64,000 nucleotides of DNA from Streptomyces sp. NBC_00663 (GTDB lineage: Bacteria; Actinomycetota; Actinomycetes; Streptomycetales; Streptomycetaceae): the NCBI RefSeq assembly GCF_036226885.1, contig NZ_CP109027.1, positions 7,130,001-7,194,000 on the forward strand, given 5' to 3'. Position numbers and translations under genes: made by a program. Below are positions 25,901 to 33,585 of the stretch, piece by piece. Every line of letters starts with the position of its first letter. Positions within the stretch are counted from its first letter, which is position 1. A model generated the notes under the pieces. It ran no database searches and was not told where the DNA came from. It saw nothing but the letters and a program-made list of their open reading frames with translations.

Positions 25901-26450
25901 GCTGTCCGACAAGGCCGACGCGGGCATCGCCCAGCTCACCGGAGGTGAGCACGCGGACGGCGCGGTCGTCACCATCGGCGGCATCATCTCGGGCCTCCAG
26001 CGCAAGATGACCAAGCAGGGCAACGCCTGGGCGATCGCCACCGTCGAGGACCTCGCCGGCTCCATCGAGTGCATGTTCTTCCCTGCGACCTACCAGCTGG
26101 TGTCGACCCAACTCGTCGAGGACGCCGTCGTGTTCGTCAAGGGCCGCCTCGACAAGCGCGAGGACGTCCCCCGCCTGGTCGCGATGGAACTCCAGGTCCC
26201 CGACCTGTCCAACGCGGGCACCAACGCGCCCGTGATCCTCACCATCCCGGCAACGAGGGTCACCCCGCCGATGGTCAGCCGCCTCGGCGAGATCCTCAGC
26301 CACCACAAGGGCGAGAGCGAGGTCCGGATCAAGCTCCAGGGCCCGACCAAGACCACCGTCCTGCGCCTGGACCGGCACCGGGTGAAGCCGGATCCCGCAC
26401 TCTTCGGCGACCTGAAGGTCCTGCTCGGCCCGTCCTGCCTGGCCGGTTAG
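22911..26450 (+). CDS. dnaE: DNA polymerase III alpha subunit
   Basis: The replicative polymerase subunit, 1179 residues. Domains in order: PHP (HLHVHTQYSLLDG at the start, MSDHGNLHGAYDF), palm/fingers with catalytic aspartates in PDVDIDFDERRR (D417 and D419) and the GPGRGSAAGSIVAYAMGI motif, a helix-hairpin-helix/tandem region, and a C-terminal OB-fold (AVVTIGGIISGLQRK). The PHP metal residues look intact; in actinobacteria this domain can proofread. The start is GTG 22911, preceded by CTGGAGG; the open frame upstream lacks a ribosome site. A strong terminator follows. Confidence 0.98.
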   Translation: MSKPPFTHLHVHTQYSLLDGAARLKDMFDACNEMGMTHIAMSDHGNLHGAYDFFHTAKKAGVTPIIGIEAYVAPESRRNKRKIQWGQPHQKRDDVSGSGGYTHKTIWAANATGLHNLFKLSSDAYAEGWLQKWPRMDKETISQWSEGLIASTGCPSGELQTRLRLGQFDEALKSAAEYQDIFGKDRYFLELMDHGIEIEHRVRDGLLEIGKKLGIPPLVTNDSHYTYAHEATAHDALLCIQTGKNLSDPDRFKFDGTGYYLKSTDEMYAVDSSDAWQEGCRNTLLVAEQVDTTGMFEAKNLMPKFDIPEGYTEVTWFREETMRGMARRFPDGIPDDRMKQVEYEMDTIISMGFPGYFLVVADFIMWAKKQGIAVGPGRGSAAGSIVAYAMGITDLDPIPHGLIFERFLNPERISMPDVDIDFDERRRVEVIRYVTEKYGSDKVAMIGTYGKIKAKNAIKDSARVLGYPYAMGDRLTKAMPADVLGKGIDLDGITNPSHPRYSEAGEIRAMYENEPDVKKVIDTAKGVEGLVRQMGVHAAGVIMSSEPIVDHAPIWVRHTDGVTITQWDYPQCESLGLLKMDFLGLRNLTIMDDAVKMVKSNKGIDLDLLALPLDDPKTFELLQRGETLGVFQFDGGPMRSLLRLMKPDNFEDISAVSALYRPGPMGMDSHTNYALRKNKLQEITPIHPELEEPLREVLDVTYGLIVYQEQVQKAAQIIAGYSLGEADILRRVMGKKKPEELAKNFTIFQAGAQKNGYSDEAIKALWDVLVPFAGYAFNKAHSAAYGLVSYWTAYLKANHPAEYMAGLLTSVKDDKDKSAIYLNECRRMGIKVLPPNVNESVHNFAAQGDDVILFGLEAVRNVGTNVVESIIRSRKAKGKYASFPDYLDKVEAVACNKRTTESLIKAGAFDTMGHTRKGLTAHFEPMIDNVVQVKRKEAEGQFDLFGGMGEEETSEPGFGLDVEFTTDEWDKAYLLAQEREMLGLYVSDHPLFGLEHVLSDKADAGIAQLTGGEHADGAVVTIGGIISGLQRKMTKQGNAWAIATVEDLAGSIECMFFPATYQLVSTQLVEDAVVFVKGRLDKREDVPRLVAMELQVPDLSNAGTNAPVILTIPATRVTPPMVSRLGEILSHHKGESEVRIKLQGPTKTTVLRLDRHRVKPDPALFGDLKVLLGPSCLAG

Positions 26451-26459
26451 CCGTACGTC

Positions 26460-26494
26460 GAGAGGGCGCACCCGGAAACCGGGTGCGCCCTCTC
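26460..26494 (+). terminator. Terminator of dnaE
   Basis: GAGAGGGCGCACCCGG (26460-26475) pairs perfectly with CCGGGTGCGCCCTCTC (26479-26494) around an AAA loop, 10 nt after the dnaE stop. Confidence 0.92.
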
Positions 26495-26547
26495 TGTGTG
26501 CCTGGGTCTCAACGACCAGGGGGTCTCAACGACCCGTTATGCAGATG

Positions 26548-26712
26548 TCAGTTGTGACCGAAGCGCTTCTGCTTGCCCTTGCGGGCCATGTCACCCGGAG
26601 TCACCTGGGTCATGCGCTGCTCGGCCTGCGCCTCCATCGAGGACTGCTGGGCCTGCTGCTGACCACGCTCGGACTGCGGCTGCTTGCGGTCACGGTTCTT
26701 GTTCTTGGCCAT
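26548..26712 (-). CDS. Small basic conserved protein, 54 residues
   Basis: The frame encodes 54 residues, beginning MAKNKNRDRKQPQSERGQQQ and ending RKGKQKRFGHN. It is highly charged, rich in Lys, Arg and Gln, with no hydrophobic segment, so it is probably a cytosolic nucleic-acid- or ribosome-associated protein. A perfect AGGAGG lies 8 nt before the ATG, which is the best argument that it is translated. It is convergent with dnaE, separated by the dnaE terminator. Function unknown. Confidence 0.8.
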   Translation of the reverse strand: MAKNKNRDRKQPQSERGQQQAQQSSMEAQAEQRMTQVTPGDMARKGKQKRFGHN

Positions 26713-26936
26713 GGTGATCTGCCTCCTGAGGGGGATCTAGGGGCCAGGGCCGCGACCAGATTCACATAGGCTGACAAAGAACGCATTTCGGATAATTACC
26801 GTGTGTGACAGGGGTTCTCGCTCGGCGATGCCTCGAAACGCCACGCCGAAGATCGAGTTCCGGCCGTTAACCTCCGCGCGGTCGGGCAGACTCGAAGGAA
26901 GCCCGAAGCAAACCTCCCGGGAAGAGGGTGAGTCGC
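26713..26936. other. Intergenic region between the 54-aa gene and the NYN-domain gene
   Basis: These 224 bases carry the divergent promoters of the two flanking genes. They include the AGGAGG site of the small minus-strand gene and GAAGAGG (26921-26927) for the plus-strand gene. No further coding potential is seen. Confidence 0.5.
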
Positions 26937-28148
26937 GTGGACCGCTGCATCGTCCTGGTGGACGCCGGGTATCTGCTGGGGGCGGCGGCCAGTCTCCTCG
27001 CCGGAGAGCCCTCCCGCTCCCGCATCACCGTGGATCACGCCGCCCTCATCCAGGGCCTGCGCGAACGCGCGGAGTCGGACACGGAACGGCCGCTGCTGCG
27101 CATCTACTGGTTCGACGGCGCCCCCGACCGTGTCCCCCAGCCCGAGCACCGCAGGCTGCGGGTGATGCCCCGGGTCACCGTCCGGCTGGGCGCCCTGACC
27201 CGCAGCGACGGACGCTGGGCCCAGAAGGGCGTCGACGCGGCCATGCACGCCGAACTCACCGAGCTGGCCCGCAACCGCGCCTGCTCCGACATCGTCCTCG
27301 TCACCGGCGACGGCGATCTGCTGCCCGGCATGATGGCCGCCAAGGAGCACGGCGTCGCCGTACACCTGTGGGCCGTGCAGGCCGCCGACGGCGACTACAA
27401 CCAGTCCGAGGACCTGGTCGCCGAGGCCGACGAACGGCGCGTCCTGGACCGGACGTGGATCACCAAGGCCGTCCGCGCCAAGGATCTCGGCGGGATCTGC
27501 GCGCCGCCGCCCGCGCCCCGCCCCGAGATCGCCGCGATCCTGTCCGCGCCGCTGCCCGAGTCCGCGCTCGCCGCCGCCGAGCGCTCCGCCGAGGAGGGCG
27601 AGCACGCCACAGCCGGCGTCTCGGAGAACGGCACCCAGGACCGGGTGCCCGCGCCCAAGGGCGTGCCCACCCCCAAGGACCTCGCCGCCCTGCGCGCCCC
27701 AAGCGTCCAGCCCCAGCAACCCGCCAACGCGACCCTGCGCTGGTCCTCCGACAAGGGCTGGGTCGACCGGCCCGGCGGCGCCGCCGAACCGCCCGAGGTC
27801 GCCTCCATGCCCACGCTCGCCCAGCTCACCACCGCCGAGCAGCGCTGGGCCGACCGCGAGGAGGACATCACGACCGTCGGCGGCGACCCCTACGAGGTGG
27901 GGCAGGTCTTCGCCCGGCGCTGGATGGAGCGGCTCGGCGACCAGGGCCAGTTGCAGAAGCTGTCGGGCATGTACCCGCGCGTCCCGCACCGCATCGACGG
28001 TGAGCTGCTGCGCTACGCCGCCCGCTTCGGACTGCTCGCCCACAAGGACGACCAGATCGACGAGCACGACCGGTATGCCATCCGGGCCGGGTTCTGGCGC
28101 GAGATCGACGTACGCACGACCGCGGAGCACGCGCCCGCGGGGGAGTGA
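26937..28148 (+). CDS. NYN (PIN-like) domain protein
   Basis: The first about 170 residues form an NYN domain, a PIN-like nuclease fold: MDRCIVLVDAGYLLGAA with the first acidic residue, KGVDAAMHAEL in the middle and IVLVTGDGDLLPGMMAAKE with the conserved aspartates. Such domains cut or process RNA. A Pro/Ala-rich linker of about 100 residues follows, then a helical region ending in a possible OST-HTH/LOTUS-like domain (EVGQVFARRWMERLGD ... PHRIDGELLRYAARFG), a pairing known for LabA-type proteins. GTG 26937 is preferred because GAAGAGG lies 9 nt upstream; GTG 26928 overlaps that site. Confidence 0.87.
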   Translation: MDRCIVLVDAGYLLGAAASLLAGEPSRSRITVDHAALIQGLRERAESDTERPLLRIYWFDGAPDRVPQPEHRRLRVMPRVTVRLGALTRSDGRWAQKGVDAAMHAELTELARNRACSDIVLVTGDGDLLPGMMAAKEHGVAVHLWAVQAADGDYNQSEDLVAEADERRVLDRTWITKAVRAKDLGGICAPPPAPRPEIAAILSAPLPESALAAAERSAEEGEHATAGVSENGTQDRVPAPKGVPTPKDLAALRAPSVQPQQPANATLRWSSDKGWVDRPGGAAEPPEVASMPTLAQLTTAEQRWADREEDITTVGGDPYEVGQVFARRWMERLGDQGQLQKLSGMYPRVPHRIDGELLRYAARFGLLAHKDDQIDEHDRYAIRAGFWREIDVRTTAEHAPAGE

Positions 28149-28196
28149 AACGGCACATACCCCGCCCCCAGAGGCGGACGGAGCTTCCCGACCCCG

Positions 28197-28202
28197 TAGT
28201 CT
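28197..28202 (+). promoter_or_regulatory. Leaderless-type -10 element of the ABC transporter gene
   Basis: TAGTCT lies 8 nt before GTG 28211, which also begins at the conserved N-terminus of the ATPase. The upstream GTG at 28145 overlaps the previous stop but adds a non-conserved Arg/Pro-rich leader. Confidence 0.5.
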
Positions 28203-28210
28203 CGTCCCTT

Positions 28211-29230
28211 GTGAGTACGCGCGCGGGACAGGCACTTCGGCAGGGCGGCGACGTCGTGTGCGCCGTGCGCGGACTGACCAAGACCTATCCCGCGGTACGC
28301 GGCAGACGCGGCGTCCCCGCGACGCCCGAGGTGCGGGCCACCGACGACGTAGGACTCGACATCCGCCGCGGTGAGATCTTCGGGCTGCTCGGTCCGAACG
28401 GCGCCGGCAAGTCCACCCTCGTACGGCAGCTGACCGGTCTGATGCGGCCCGACAGCGGCAGCGTGGAGATCCTCGGGCACGACATCGTGCGCCACCCGGA
28501 GCGGGCCGCGCGCATCCTCGCCTACCTCGGCCAGGAGTCCACCGCCCTCGACGAGCTCACCGTGTCGCTGGCCGCCGAGACCACCGCACGGCTGCGCGGC
28601 CTGGAGGCGCGTGTGGCGCGGGCCGAGCGGGACGCCGTACTCGACGAACTCGGGCTCACGCCGCTCGCCGGGCGGGCGATCAAGAAGCTGTCCGGCGGGC
28701 AGCGGCGGCTCGCGTGCTTCGCCGCCGCGCTGGTCGGGGAGCGGTCGCTGCTGGTGCTCGACGAGCCGACCACCGGCATGGACCCGGTGGCGCGGCGGGC
28801 CGTGTGGGCGGCCGTGGACCGGCGGCGGGCCGAGCGCGGGACGACCGTGCTGCTCGTCACCCACAACGTCATCGAGGCCGAGACCGTGCTCGACCGGGTC
28901 GCGGTCCTCGACCGCGGGCGGGTGATCGCCTGTGACACCCCCGTCGGGCTCAAGGAGCAGGTCGCCGGGGAGGTCCGGGTCGACCTCGTGTGGCGCGAGG
29001 CCGCGCCGCTGCATGTCCCCGAGGTCGCCGCGCTGCACGACCGGGCCGTCGAGGCCGGACGGCGCTGGACGCTCCGGCTCGCCCCGGAGGAGGCCCGCGC
29101 GGTCGTCGCCACCGTCACCGGCGGGGCCGCCTTCGCCGCCCTCGACGACTTCACGCTGGCCACGCCCAGCCTGGAGGACGTGTACCTGGCGCTGGGCGGC
29201 GCGGCCCGGCAGGGGCTGGTGAAGGCGTGA
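28211..29230 (+). CDS. ABC transporter ATP-binding protein
   Basis: The 339-residue ATPase has Walker A GPNGAGKS at residues 61-68, the signature LSGGQRR, Walker B LLVLDEPTTGMDP and the H-loop VTHN. Together with the membrane protein downstream it forms an ABC-2 type exporter of the daunorubicin/DrrA class. The C-terminal about 80 residues match the extra domain of such ATPases. Cargo is unknown. Start 28211 is supported by the -10 element at 28197; translation from GTG 28145, coupled to the NYN gene, would add 22 residues. Confidence 0.92.
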   Translation: MSTRAGQALRQGGDVVCAVRGLTKTYPAVRGRRGVPATPEVRATDDVGLDIRRGEIFGLLGPNGAGKSTLVRQLTGLMRPDSGSVEILGHDIVRHPERAARILAYLGQESTALDELTVSLAAETTARLRGLEARVARAERDAVLDELGLTPLAGRAIKKLSGGQRRLACFAAALVGERSLLVLDEPTTGMDPVARRAVWAAVDRRRAERGTTVLLVTHNVIEAETVLDRVAVLDRGRVIACDTPVGLKEQVAGEVRVDLVWREAAPLHVPEVAALHDRAVEAGRRWTLRLAPEEARAVVATVTGGAAFAALDDFTLATPSLEDVYLALGGAARQGLVKA

Positions 29231-29360
29231 ACGCTTTGAAGGCTCTTGAGTCGGGCTTGAGCGAGCCGGCCGTAGCATCCGTACGGAGACGGAGCAGGGC
29301 GAACGCGTTCTCCGACAGATCCCCCTCAGTGACCCCGTTGGTGAAAGGGAGCAGCGCCAC

Positions 29361-30182
29361 GTGAGTGTCGTACCCGCCGAGGTGCTGCCGGGCGGCGCCC
29401 TGGCCGTCGAGGAGACGGACCGGGACGCGGCCGAGCTCGGGCCGCGTGCGCGGATGTGGCCGGCGCTCGTGGCCGTCTACCGGGCCCAGCTGTCCCGGGC
29501 CCGGGTCGCACGCATCCCGCTGCTGTTCGTGGCGACCTTCCAGTCCGTCGGGATCATGGTCCTGATGCGCGGGGTCGTGGACGGCGGGGCCGAGGCGCAG
29601 GCCGTGGTCGCGGGCTCGGCGGTGCTCGTGGTGGCCTTCGTCGCGCTCAACCTGCTCGCCCAGTACTTCGGGCAGCTGCGGGCGAGCGGGGGGCTGGACC
29701 ACTACGCGACCCTGCCCGTGCCGCCCGCCGCCGTCGTGCTCGGGGCGGCCGGGGCGTACGCCTCCTTCACCGTGCCGGGGACCGTCGTGACGGCCCTCTT
29801 CGGGTGCGTCCTGTTCGGGCTGCCGATGGCGCATCTGTGGGTGCTCGTCGCGGTGATCCCGCTCGCCGGGGCCGCGCTCGCCGGGCTCGGGGCGGCCTTC
29901 GGGCTGCTCGCGCCGCGGCCGGAGCTGGCGACGGTGCTCGGTCAGTTGGGCATGTCCGCGGCGCTGCTGCTGGGCGTGCTGCCGGCCGACCGGATGCCGG
30001 AGGGGGTGCGGTTCCTGCGGGATCTGCTGCCCTCGACGTACGGCGTCGAAGCCTTCGCGCGGACCTTCGGGCCGCATCCCGACTGGGCGTTCGTCCTCGG
30101 TGACCTGGCCGTCTGCGGGGCGGTCGGGGTCGTCTCGCTGGGCGTCGCCACCTGGGCCTACCGTCGGGCGGCCGTCCGGTGA
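29361..30182 (+). CDS. ABC-2 type transporter permease
   Basis: A 273-residue membrane protein with six hydrophobic segments after a cytoplasmic N-terminus of about 45 residues. The pattern and the SLYG-like motif DLLPSTYGVEAF before the last segment fit ABC-2 permeases. It lies 130 nt after the ATPase gene and should form the export channel with it. GGGAG about 8 nt before the GTG is the ribosome site. The 130-nt spacer has no gene and may hold an extra promoter. Confidence 0.9.
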   Translation: MSVVPAEVLPGGALAVEETDRDAAELGPRARMWPALVAVYRAQLSRARVARIPLLFVATFQSVGIMVLMRGVVDGGAEAQAVVAGSAVLVVAFVALNLLAQYFGQLRASGGLDHYATLPVPPAAVVLGAAGAYASFTVPGTVVTALFGCVLFGLPMAHLWVLVAVIPLAGAALAGLGAAFGLLAPRPELATVLGQLGMSAALLLGVLPADRMPEGVRFLRDLLPSTYGVEAFARTFGPHPDWAFVLGDLAVCGAVGVVSLGVATWAYRRAAVR

Positions 30183-30204
30183 CGCGCCGCACAGGCGGGC
30201 CTGG

Positions 30205-30210
30205 CACGAT
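30205..30210 (+). promoter_or_regulatory. Leaderless-type -10 element of the DUF2567 gene
   Basis: CACGAT ends 6 nt before GTG 30217. The context GGCACGAT recurs before other genes of this window at the same distance. Confidence 0.55.
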
Positions 30211-30216
30211 GTCAGG

Positions 30217-30882
30217 GTGACCGCACCGCTGACTCCTCCTCCGCCGCCGAGCGACCCGTCTCCGCACCAGGCCTGGCAGGCGCCGCCGCAGTACGGTGCC
30301 GGTGGGCCCGGAAGCCTGTACGAACAGGACGGCCCTGGAATGAAGACCGAACTGCGGGAAGCCGCCGTGATCGCGGTGGCGTCGGCGCTGGGTGGGCTGC
30401 TGCTCGGGGTGCTGTGGTGGTGGCTGGCGCCGCATGTGCCGCTGGTCGGGGACATCGTCGAGAAGCGCTGGGTCGTCTACCTCAAGGACACCGAGGGGGA
30501 GCAGGCGATCGGCGTCGACGGAACGTTCACGCTGCTCGGGCTGGCGTTCGGGGTCGTGAGCGCGTTCGCGGTGTTCCTGCTGCGGCGGCGTGGCGGCGTG
30601 CCGCTGGTGGTGGCGCTCGGGGTCGGCGGGCTGCTCGGGTCGCTGCTGGCCTGGCGGGTCGGGATCTGGCTCGGGCCCGCGCAGGACGTGCTGGCCCATG
30701 CGAAGTCCGTGGGCAAGGGGGTGACGTTCTCCGCGCCGCTGAAGCTCGGGGCCAGGGGGGCGTTGCTGGCGTGGTCGTTGAGCGCGCTGGTGGTGCACCT
30801 GGGGCTTACGGGGCTGTTCGGGCCGCGGGATCCTGAGCTGCCGTACGGGGCGGGGCCGTACGGGGCGAAGCCGCAGGCGTAG
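30217..30882 (+). CDS. DUF2567 family membrane protein
   Basis: The 221-residue protein starts with a Pro-rich cytoplasmic tail (about 45 residues, PLTPPPPPSDPSPHQ). Four membrane segments follow: about 49-70, 105-123, 128-148 and 180-195. The loop WVVYLKDTEGEQAIGVDG and the GVTFSAPLKLGARGALLAW segment are typical of DUF2567 proteins of actinobacteria. No function is known. The GTG start is chosen for its leaderless -10 element; the frame stays open upstream inside the permease gene. Confidence 0.8.
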   Translation: MTAPLTPPPPPSDPSPHQAWQAPPQYGAGGPGSLYEQDGPGMKTELREAAVIAVASALGGLLLGVLWWWLAPHVPLVGDIVEKRWVVYLKDTEGEQAIGVDGTFTLLGLAFGVVSAFAVFLLRRRGGVPLVVALGVGGLLGSLLAWRVGIWLGPAQDVLAHAKSVGKGVTFSAPLKLGARGALLAWSLSALVVHLGLTGLFGPRDPELPYGAGPYGAKPQA

Positions 30883-30918
30883 GAGTGCGGGTGCGTTGTG
30901 GTTGCGGCGGGGTGTCGC

Positions 30919-31019
30919 TCGCCCCCGCCGCCCCTACCCGTCCCCTCCTGGGGGCTGCTGCCCCCCAGGCCTCCGCTTCGGCCCTGAAGGGGCCTCGTCC
31001 TCAAACGCCGGACGGGCTG
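30919..31019. repeat. Dispersed Streptomyces intergenic repeat, family 1, copy A
   Basis: This segment and 59420-59548 share both ends almost exactly: CGCCCCCGCCGCCCCTACCC at the left and a 41-nt block with CTCGTCCTCAAACGCCGGAC at the right. The middle, a G/C hairpin, differs in length. Such elements are scattered in intergenic DNA of Streptomyces. It lies between the convergent DUF2567 and bL37-like genes. Confidence 0.88.
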
Positions 31020-31029
31020 AGAGAACCGC

Positions 31030-31104
31030 CTACGCCGGGCGCCTGCCGTGGTTTGAGCGGCCCTTCTTGACGCGCCACTTTCGCTTTCGCGTTTTCTTCG
31101 ACAT
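31030..31104 (-). CDS. Putative 24-residue ribosomal protein bL37-like
   Basis: The frame encodes MSKKTRKRKWRVKKGRSN followed by HGRRPA and a TAG stop. The very basic composition, the length of 24 residues and the NHGRRP end match the small actinobacterial large-subunit protein bL37 known from mycobacterial ribosomes. CGAGGAAC directly before the ATG is the only ribosome site, and it is the 3' arm of a perfect hairpin. It lies 41 nt downstream of ybaK on the same strand. The family assignment rests on memory of the mycobacterial protein; without alignment it stays probable. Confidence 0.7.
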   Translation of the reverse strand: MSKKTRKRKWRVKKGRSNHGRRPA

Positions 31105-31128
31105 GTTCCTCGTACTTAACCGAGGAAC
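31105..31128 (-). promoter_or_regulatory. Hairpin sequestering the ribosome site of the bL37-like gene
   Basis: GTTCCTCG and CGAGGAAC are perfect 8-bp inverted repeats with an 8-nt loop. On the minus strand the 3' arm contains GAGGA and abuts the ATG, so the folded RNA would hide the ribosome binding site. Confidence 0.65.
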
Positions 31129-31145
31129 GGGCCCCCGTCGAGGGG

Positions 31146-31652
31146 TCACGCGCGGCCGATGGGGGCCAGCACCGCCTCCGTGAGCTTCACCAGGTCCTCG
31201 GGAGCGAGTTCGACCTCCAGGCCTCTGCGGCCCGCCGAGACACAGATGGTGGGGTGGGTGGAGGCGGAGGCGTCCAGGACCGTGGGGAGCTTCTTGCGCT
31301 GGCCCAGCGGGGAGATGCCGCCTCGGACGTAGCCCGTGGTGCGTTCGGCGAGGGTCGGGTCCGCCATGGCCGCCCGTTTGCCGTTCACCGCCGCCGCCAG
31401 GGCCTTCAGGTCCAGCTGGCCCGCCACCGGGACCACCGCCACCGTCAGGGTGCCGTCCACGTCCGCCACGAGGGTCTTGAAGACGCGCTCGGGGGACACG
31501 CCCATCGCCTCGGCCGCCTCCTCGCCGTAGGAGGGGTGGTTCGGGTCGTGGTCGTAGGCGTGGACGGTGAAGGCCACGTCCGCTGTCGTCAGGGCCACCG
31601 TCGCCGGGGTGCCGCCCGACTGCTGTGCCTGCTTCTTGGACTTCTTCGCCAT
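31146..31652 (-). CDS. ybaK: YbaK/EbsC family Cys-tRNA(Pro) deacylase
   Basis: The 168-residue protein is a YbaK-type editing domain, which hydrolyses Cys-tRNA(Pro) formed by prolyl-tRNA synthetase errors. It shows HPSYGEEAAEAMGVSPERVFKT-type N-terminal fold residues, the VPVAGQLDLKALA core and the YVRGGISPLGQRKKLP loop with the conserved lysine and GxxxP elements. A Lys-rich start (MAKKSKKQ) is extra. It lies 16 nt downstream of the Lon-N-domain gene in a minus-strand operon. Confidence 0.93.
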   Translation of the reverse strand: MAKKSKKQAQQSGGTPATVALTTADVAFTVHAYDHDPNHPSYGEEAAEAMGVSPERVFKTLVADVDGTLTVAVVPVAGQLDLKALAAAVNGKRAAMADPTLAERTTGYVRGGISPLGQRKKLPTVLDASASTHPTICVSAGRRGLEVELAPEDLVKLTEAVLAPIGRA

Positions 31653-31668
31653 CGGTGGTCCCCCGGGC

Positions 31669-32409
31669 TCAGTTCAGACTCGTCGGGCCGCGCGTCAGAT
31701 CGGACGCGGGCAACGACGGCAGGTTACGGATGATCGCCGTCTCGGTGCGCAGGAGTTTCAGCTCGTCGCGCAGCCGGGACGCGGTGTCCGGGGCCTGGAG
31801 CAGGCGCTGTTTGGTGGGGGTGTCGAGCATCACCGCCGCCGCCACCAGGTAGGAGACGACCGCTGGTTCGTCCGGCAGCTCCGAGCCGGAAGTGAGCGAG
31901 CGTTCGCGGGCGCCGGCCAGGCGCTTCTGATACGCGCGGAAGGCCCTCAGGACGCCTTCGGCCAGGGCGCCGGCCTCCTCGCCCCGTTCCTCCGGGAGCT
32001 CCTCCAGCTCCGCGACGAGATACGGGCCCGACGCGTCGACGGACACCAGCTTCACACGGGTCGTGCCCGTCGCCAGGACCTCGAACGTGCCGTCGGCCCG
32101 CTCCCTGATCGTCGCCGCGTCCGCGATGCAGCCGGTGCCGTGGAAGGCCTTCAGCGGCTCGGTGCCGAAGCCCGCCGCCGGGCCACGCTCGGGGACGGAC
32201 GTGGGATCGGGCATGCCCGGTTCGCTCGCCGCCACCTCGTGGCCGTCGCGGATCGCGACGACGGCGAAGCGGCGTGGTTCGTCCTCGGGGGTTTTCAGAA
32301 GTTCGCGCATCATGGCGCGGTAGCGCTCCTCGAAGACATTCAACGGGAGCACCAACCCCGGGAACAGAACCGAGTTCAGGGGGAAGAGCGGGAGCCGGAC
32401 GGTGGTCAC
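31669..32409 (-). CDS. LON peptidase substrate-binding domain protein
   Basis: The 246-residue protein is a stand-alone Lon N-terminal domain: LPLFPLNSVLFPGLVLPLNV and FEERYRAMM at the start, then the ATGTTRVKLV core strands. There is no ATPase or protease part. Stand-alone members resemble the substrate-receptor half of cereblon. They may bind protein degrons or small molecules, but no function is proven in actinobacteria. The GTG start at 32409 lies 11 nt after the upstream stop. Confidence 0.9.
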   Translation of the reverse strand: MTTVRLPLFPLNSVLFPGLVLPLNVFEERYRAMMRELLKTPEDEPRRFAVVAIRDGHEVAASEPGMPDPTSVPERGPAAGFGTEPLKAFHGTGCIADAATIRERADGTFEVLATGTTRVKLVSVDASGPYLVAELEELPEERGEEAGALAEGVLRAFRAYQKRLAGARERSLTSGSELPDEPAVVSYLVAAAVMLDTPTKQRLLQAPDTASRLRDELKLLRTETAIIRNLPSLPASDLTRGPTSLN

Positions 32410-32420
32410 GGCGCAAAAGC

Positions 32421-33443
32421 CTAATGGTCGCGGGAGTGTGCACGTCCTCGGTGCTCACTCCGTGGATGCCCGGAGGCCGACCTGAGGCGGATCTCCTCCC
32501 GCAGTTCCAGGAACCGGCCCAGCGGATCGTCGGAGACCAGGTCCCAGGGGAACGAGGTCGCGTAGGGGCCGATCCGGCGCAGTTGCTCCAGGGCGTCCGC
32601 CCGGCGGTCCAGGAGCGCGAGGACGTACGTCAGCTTGTTGCGCATCTCGGCCGGCCACGGGTCCGCCGCCGGGAACCGCGCCGACAGCGCGATCGCCCGG
32701 TCGGCCGCCGCGTGCAGCCGGGACCGGGGTATGTCCGGGCCGCAGCCGTCGGTCAGATAGGCGAGCACCGCCCGGGTCGGCAGGGCCTGGACGAGGGAGT
32801 CGGCGGGGGCGTCCTGCGCGGCGGTCTCCGCGAAGTCGAGGCACTCGTGGTGCGAGCCGTGCCAGGAGTCGGCGAGGTAGCGCAGGGCGGCGGCGTGGCA
32901 GCCGTAGTGGTGGGGCGCGCGGCGGATCGCCGCCTCCCACAGTTCCTCGAAGTACTTGTGGCCGGCGTTCGAGCCGTGCGCGTGGTCCAGCGCTATCCGC
33001 CACGGCACCGGATCCCGGTCGTCCCCGCGGGCGGCGGCCGTGATCAGCGGGCTCAGCTCGCGCAGCAGCTCCGCCCGGGCGGGCGAGGGCCAGGCGCGGG
33101 CCACGGCGAGCTGGGCGCCGACCACCATCAGGTCCGGGTCCTGCGGGGCGGCCGTACGCCAGGCGTCGAACCACTCGGGGCGCGCGCCCGCGAAGGACGC
33201 CAGGCGTACGACGTACCGGTCGCGGTTCTCCCAGGCGCCGCTCGCGCGGGTCGTGGCGAGCAGGGTGGCCGCGACCTCGTACGATCCCTGGCCGGCCGCC
33301 ACGAGAGCGGGGCCGAGCAGGTCGTCGGGCGCGTCGAGGAGCACCTCGTCGTCGGCCGGCAGCGCGACGGGCGGGTGCTCGACGGTCCTGGTCGTCCGGG
33401 AGGCCCGGATGAACGGAGGCAGCAGAGCCATGGTGTCGACCAT
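32421..33443 (-). CDS. Unknown helical-repeat protein
   Basis: The 340-residue product is not assigned to a named family. From about residue 50 it consists of regular helix pairs with Ala/Leu/Trp patterns (PWRIALDHAHG, YFEELWEAAIRRAPHHYGCH, AALRYLADSWHGSHHECLDFAE) like TPR or HAT repeats. It is soluble, with no signal peptide or membrane segment. The start is uncertain: ATG 33443 (MVDTMALLPP) is used; ATG 33431 is close behind and the frame is open to 33515. It heads the minus-strand group with the Lon-N-domain gene, ybaK and the bL37-like gene. Confidence 0.75.
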   Translation of the reverse strand: MVDTMALLPPFIRASRTTRTVEHPPVALPADDEVLLDAPDDLLGPALVAAGQGSYEVAATLLATTRASGAWENRDRYVVRLASFAGARPEWFDAWRTAAPQDPDLMVVGAQLAVARAWPSPARAELLRELSPLITAAARGDDRDPVPWRIALDHAHGSNAGHKYFEELWEAAIRRAPHHYGCHAAALRYLADSWHGSHHECLDFAETAAQDAPADSLVQALPTRAVLAYLTDGCGPDIPRSRLHAAADRAIALSARFPAADPWPAEMRNKLTYVLALLDRRADALEQLRRIGPYATSFPWDLVSDDPLGRFLELREEIRLRSASGHPRSEHRGRAHSRDH

Positions 33444-33585
33444 TGAAAAGCCGCAGCTCCGGGAAGCGCCAGAGGTTCTCGGCAATGTGAGGAAAGTTGT
33501 ACGCCGTCCGGTCAAGAGCGGGTAAAGAGGTTACTGTTCAACAACTGTTCGATCGCTGTGCACCCGCCACTCGGGTCACGCGGAT

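Noticed and set aside
22755..26471. Long minus-strand open frame opposite dnaE
   Set aside because: GC-rich antisense shadow; the complementary strand encodes complete DnaE with a proper start and terminator.
30896..31183. Plus-strand open frame between the DUF2567 gene and ybaK
   Set aside because: It runs through a dispersed repeat and antisense to the bL37-like gene, with no ribosome site.
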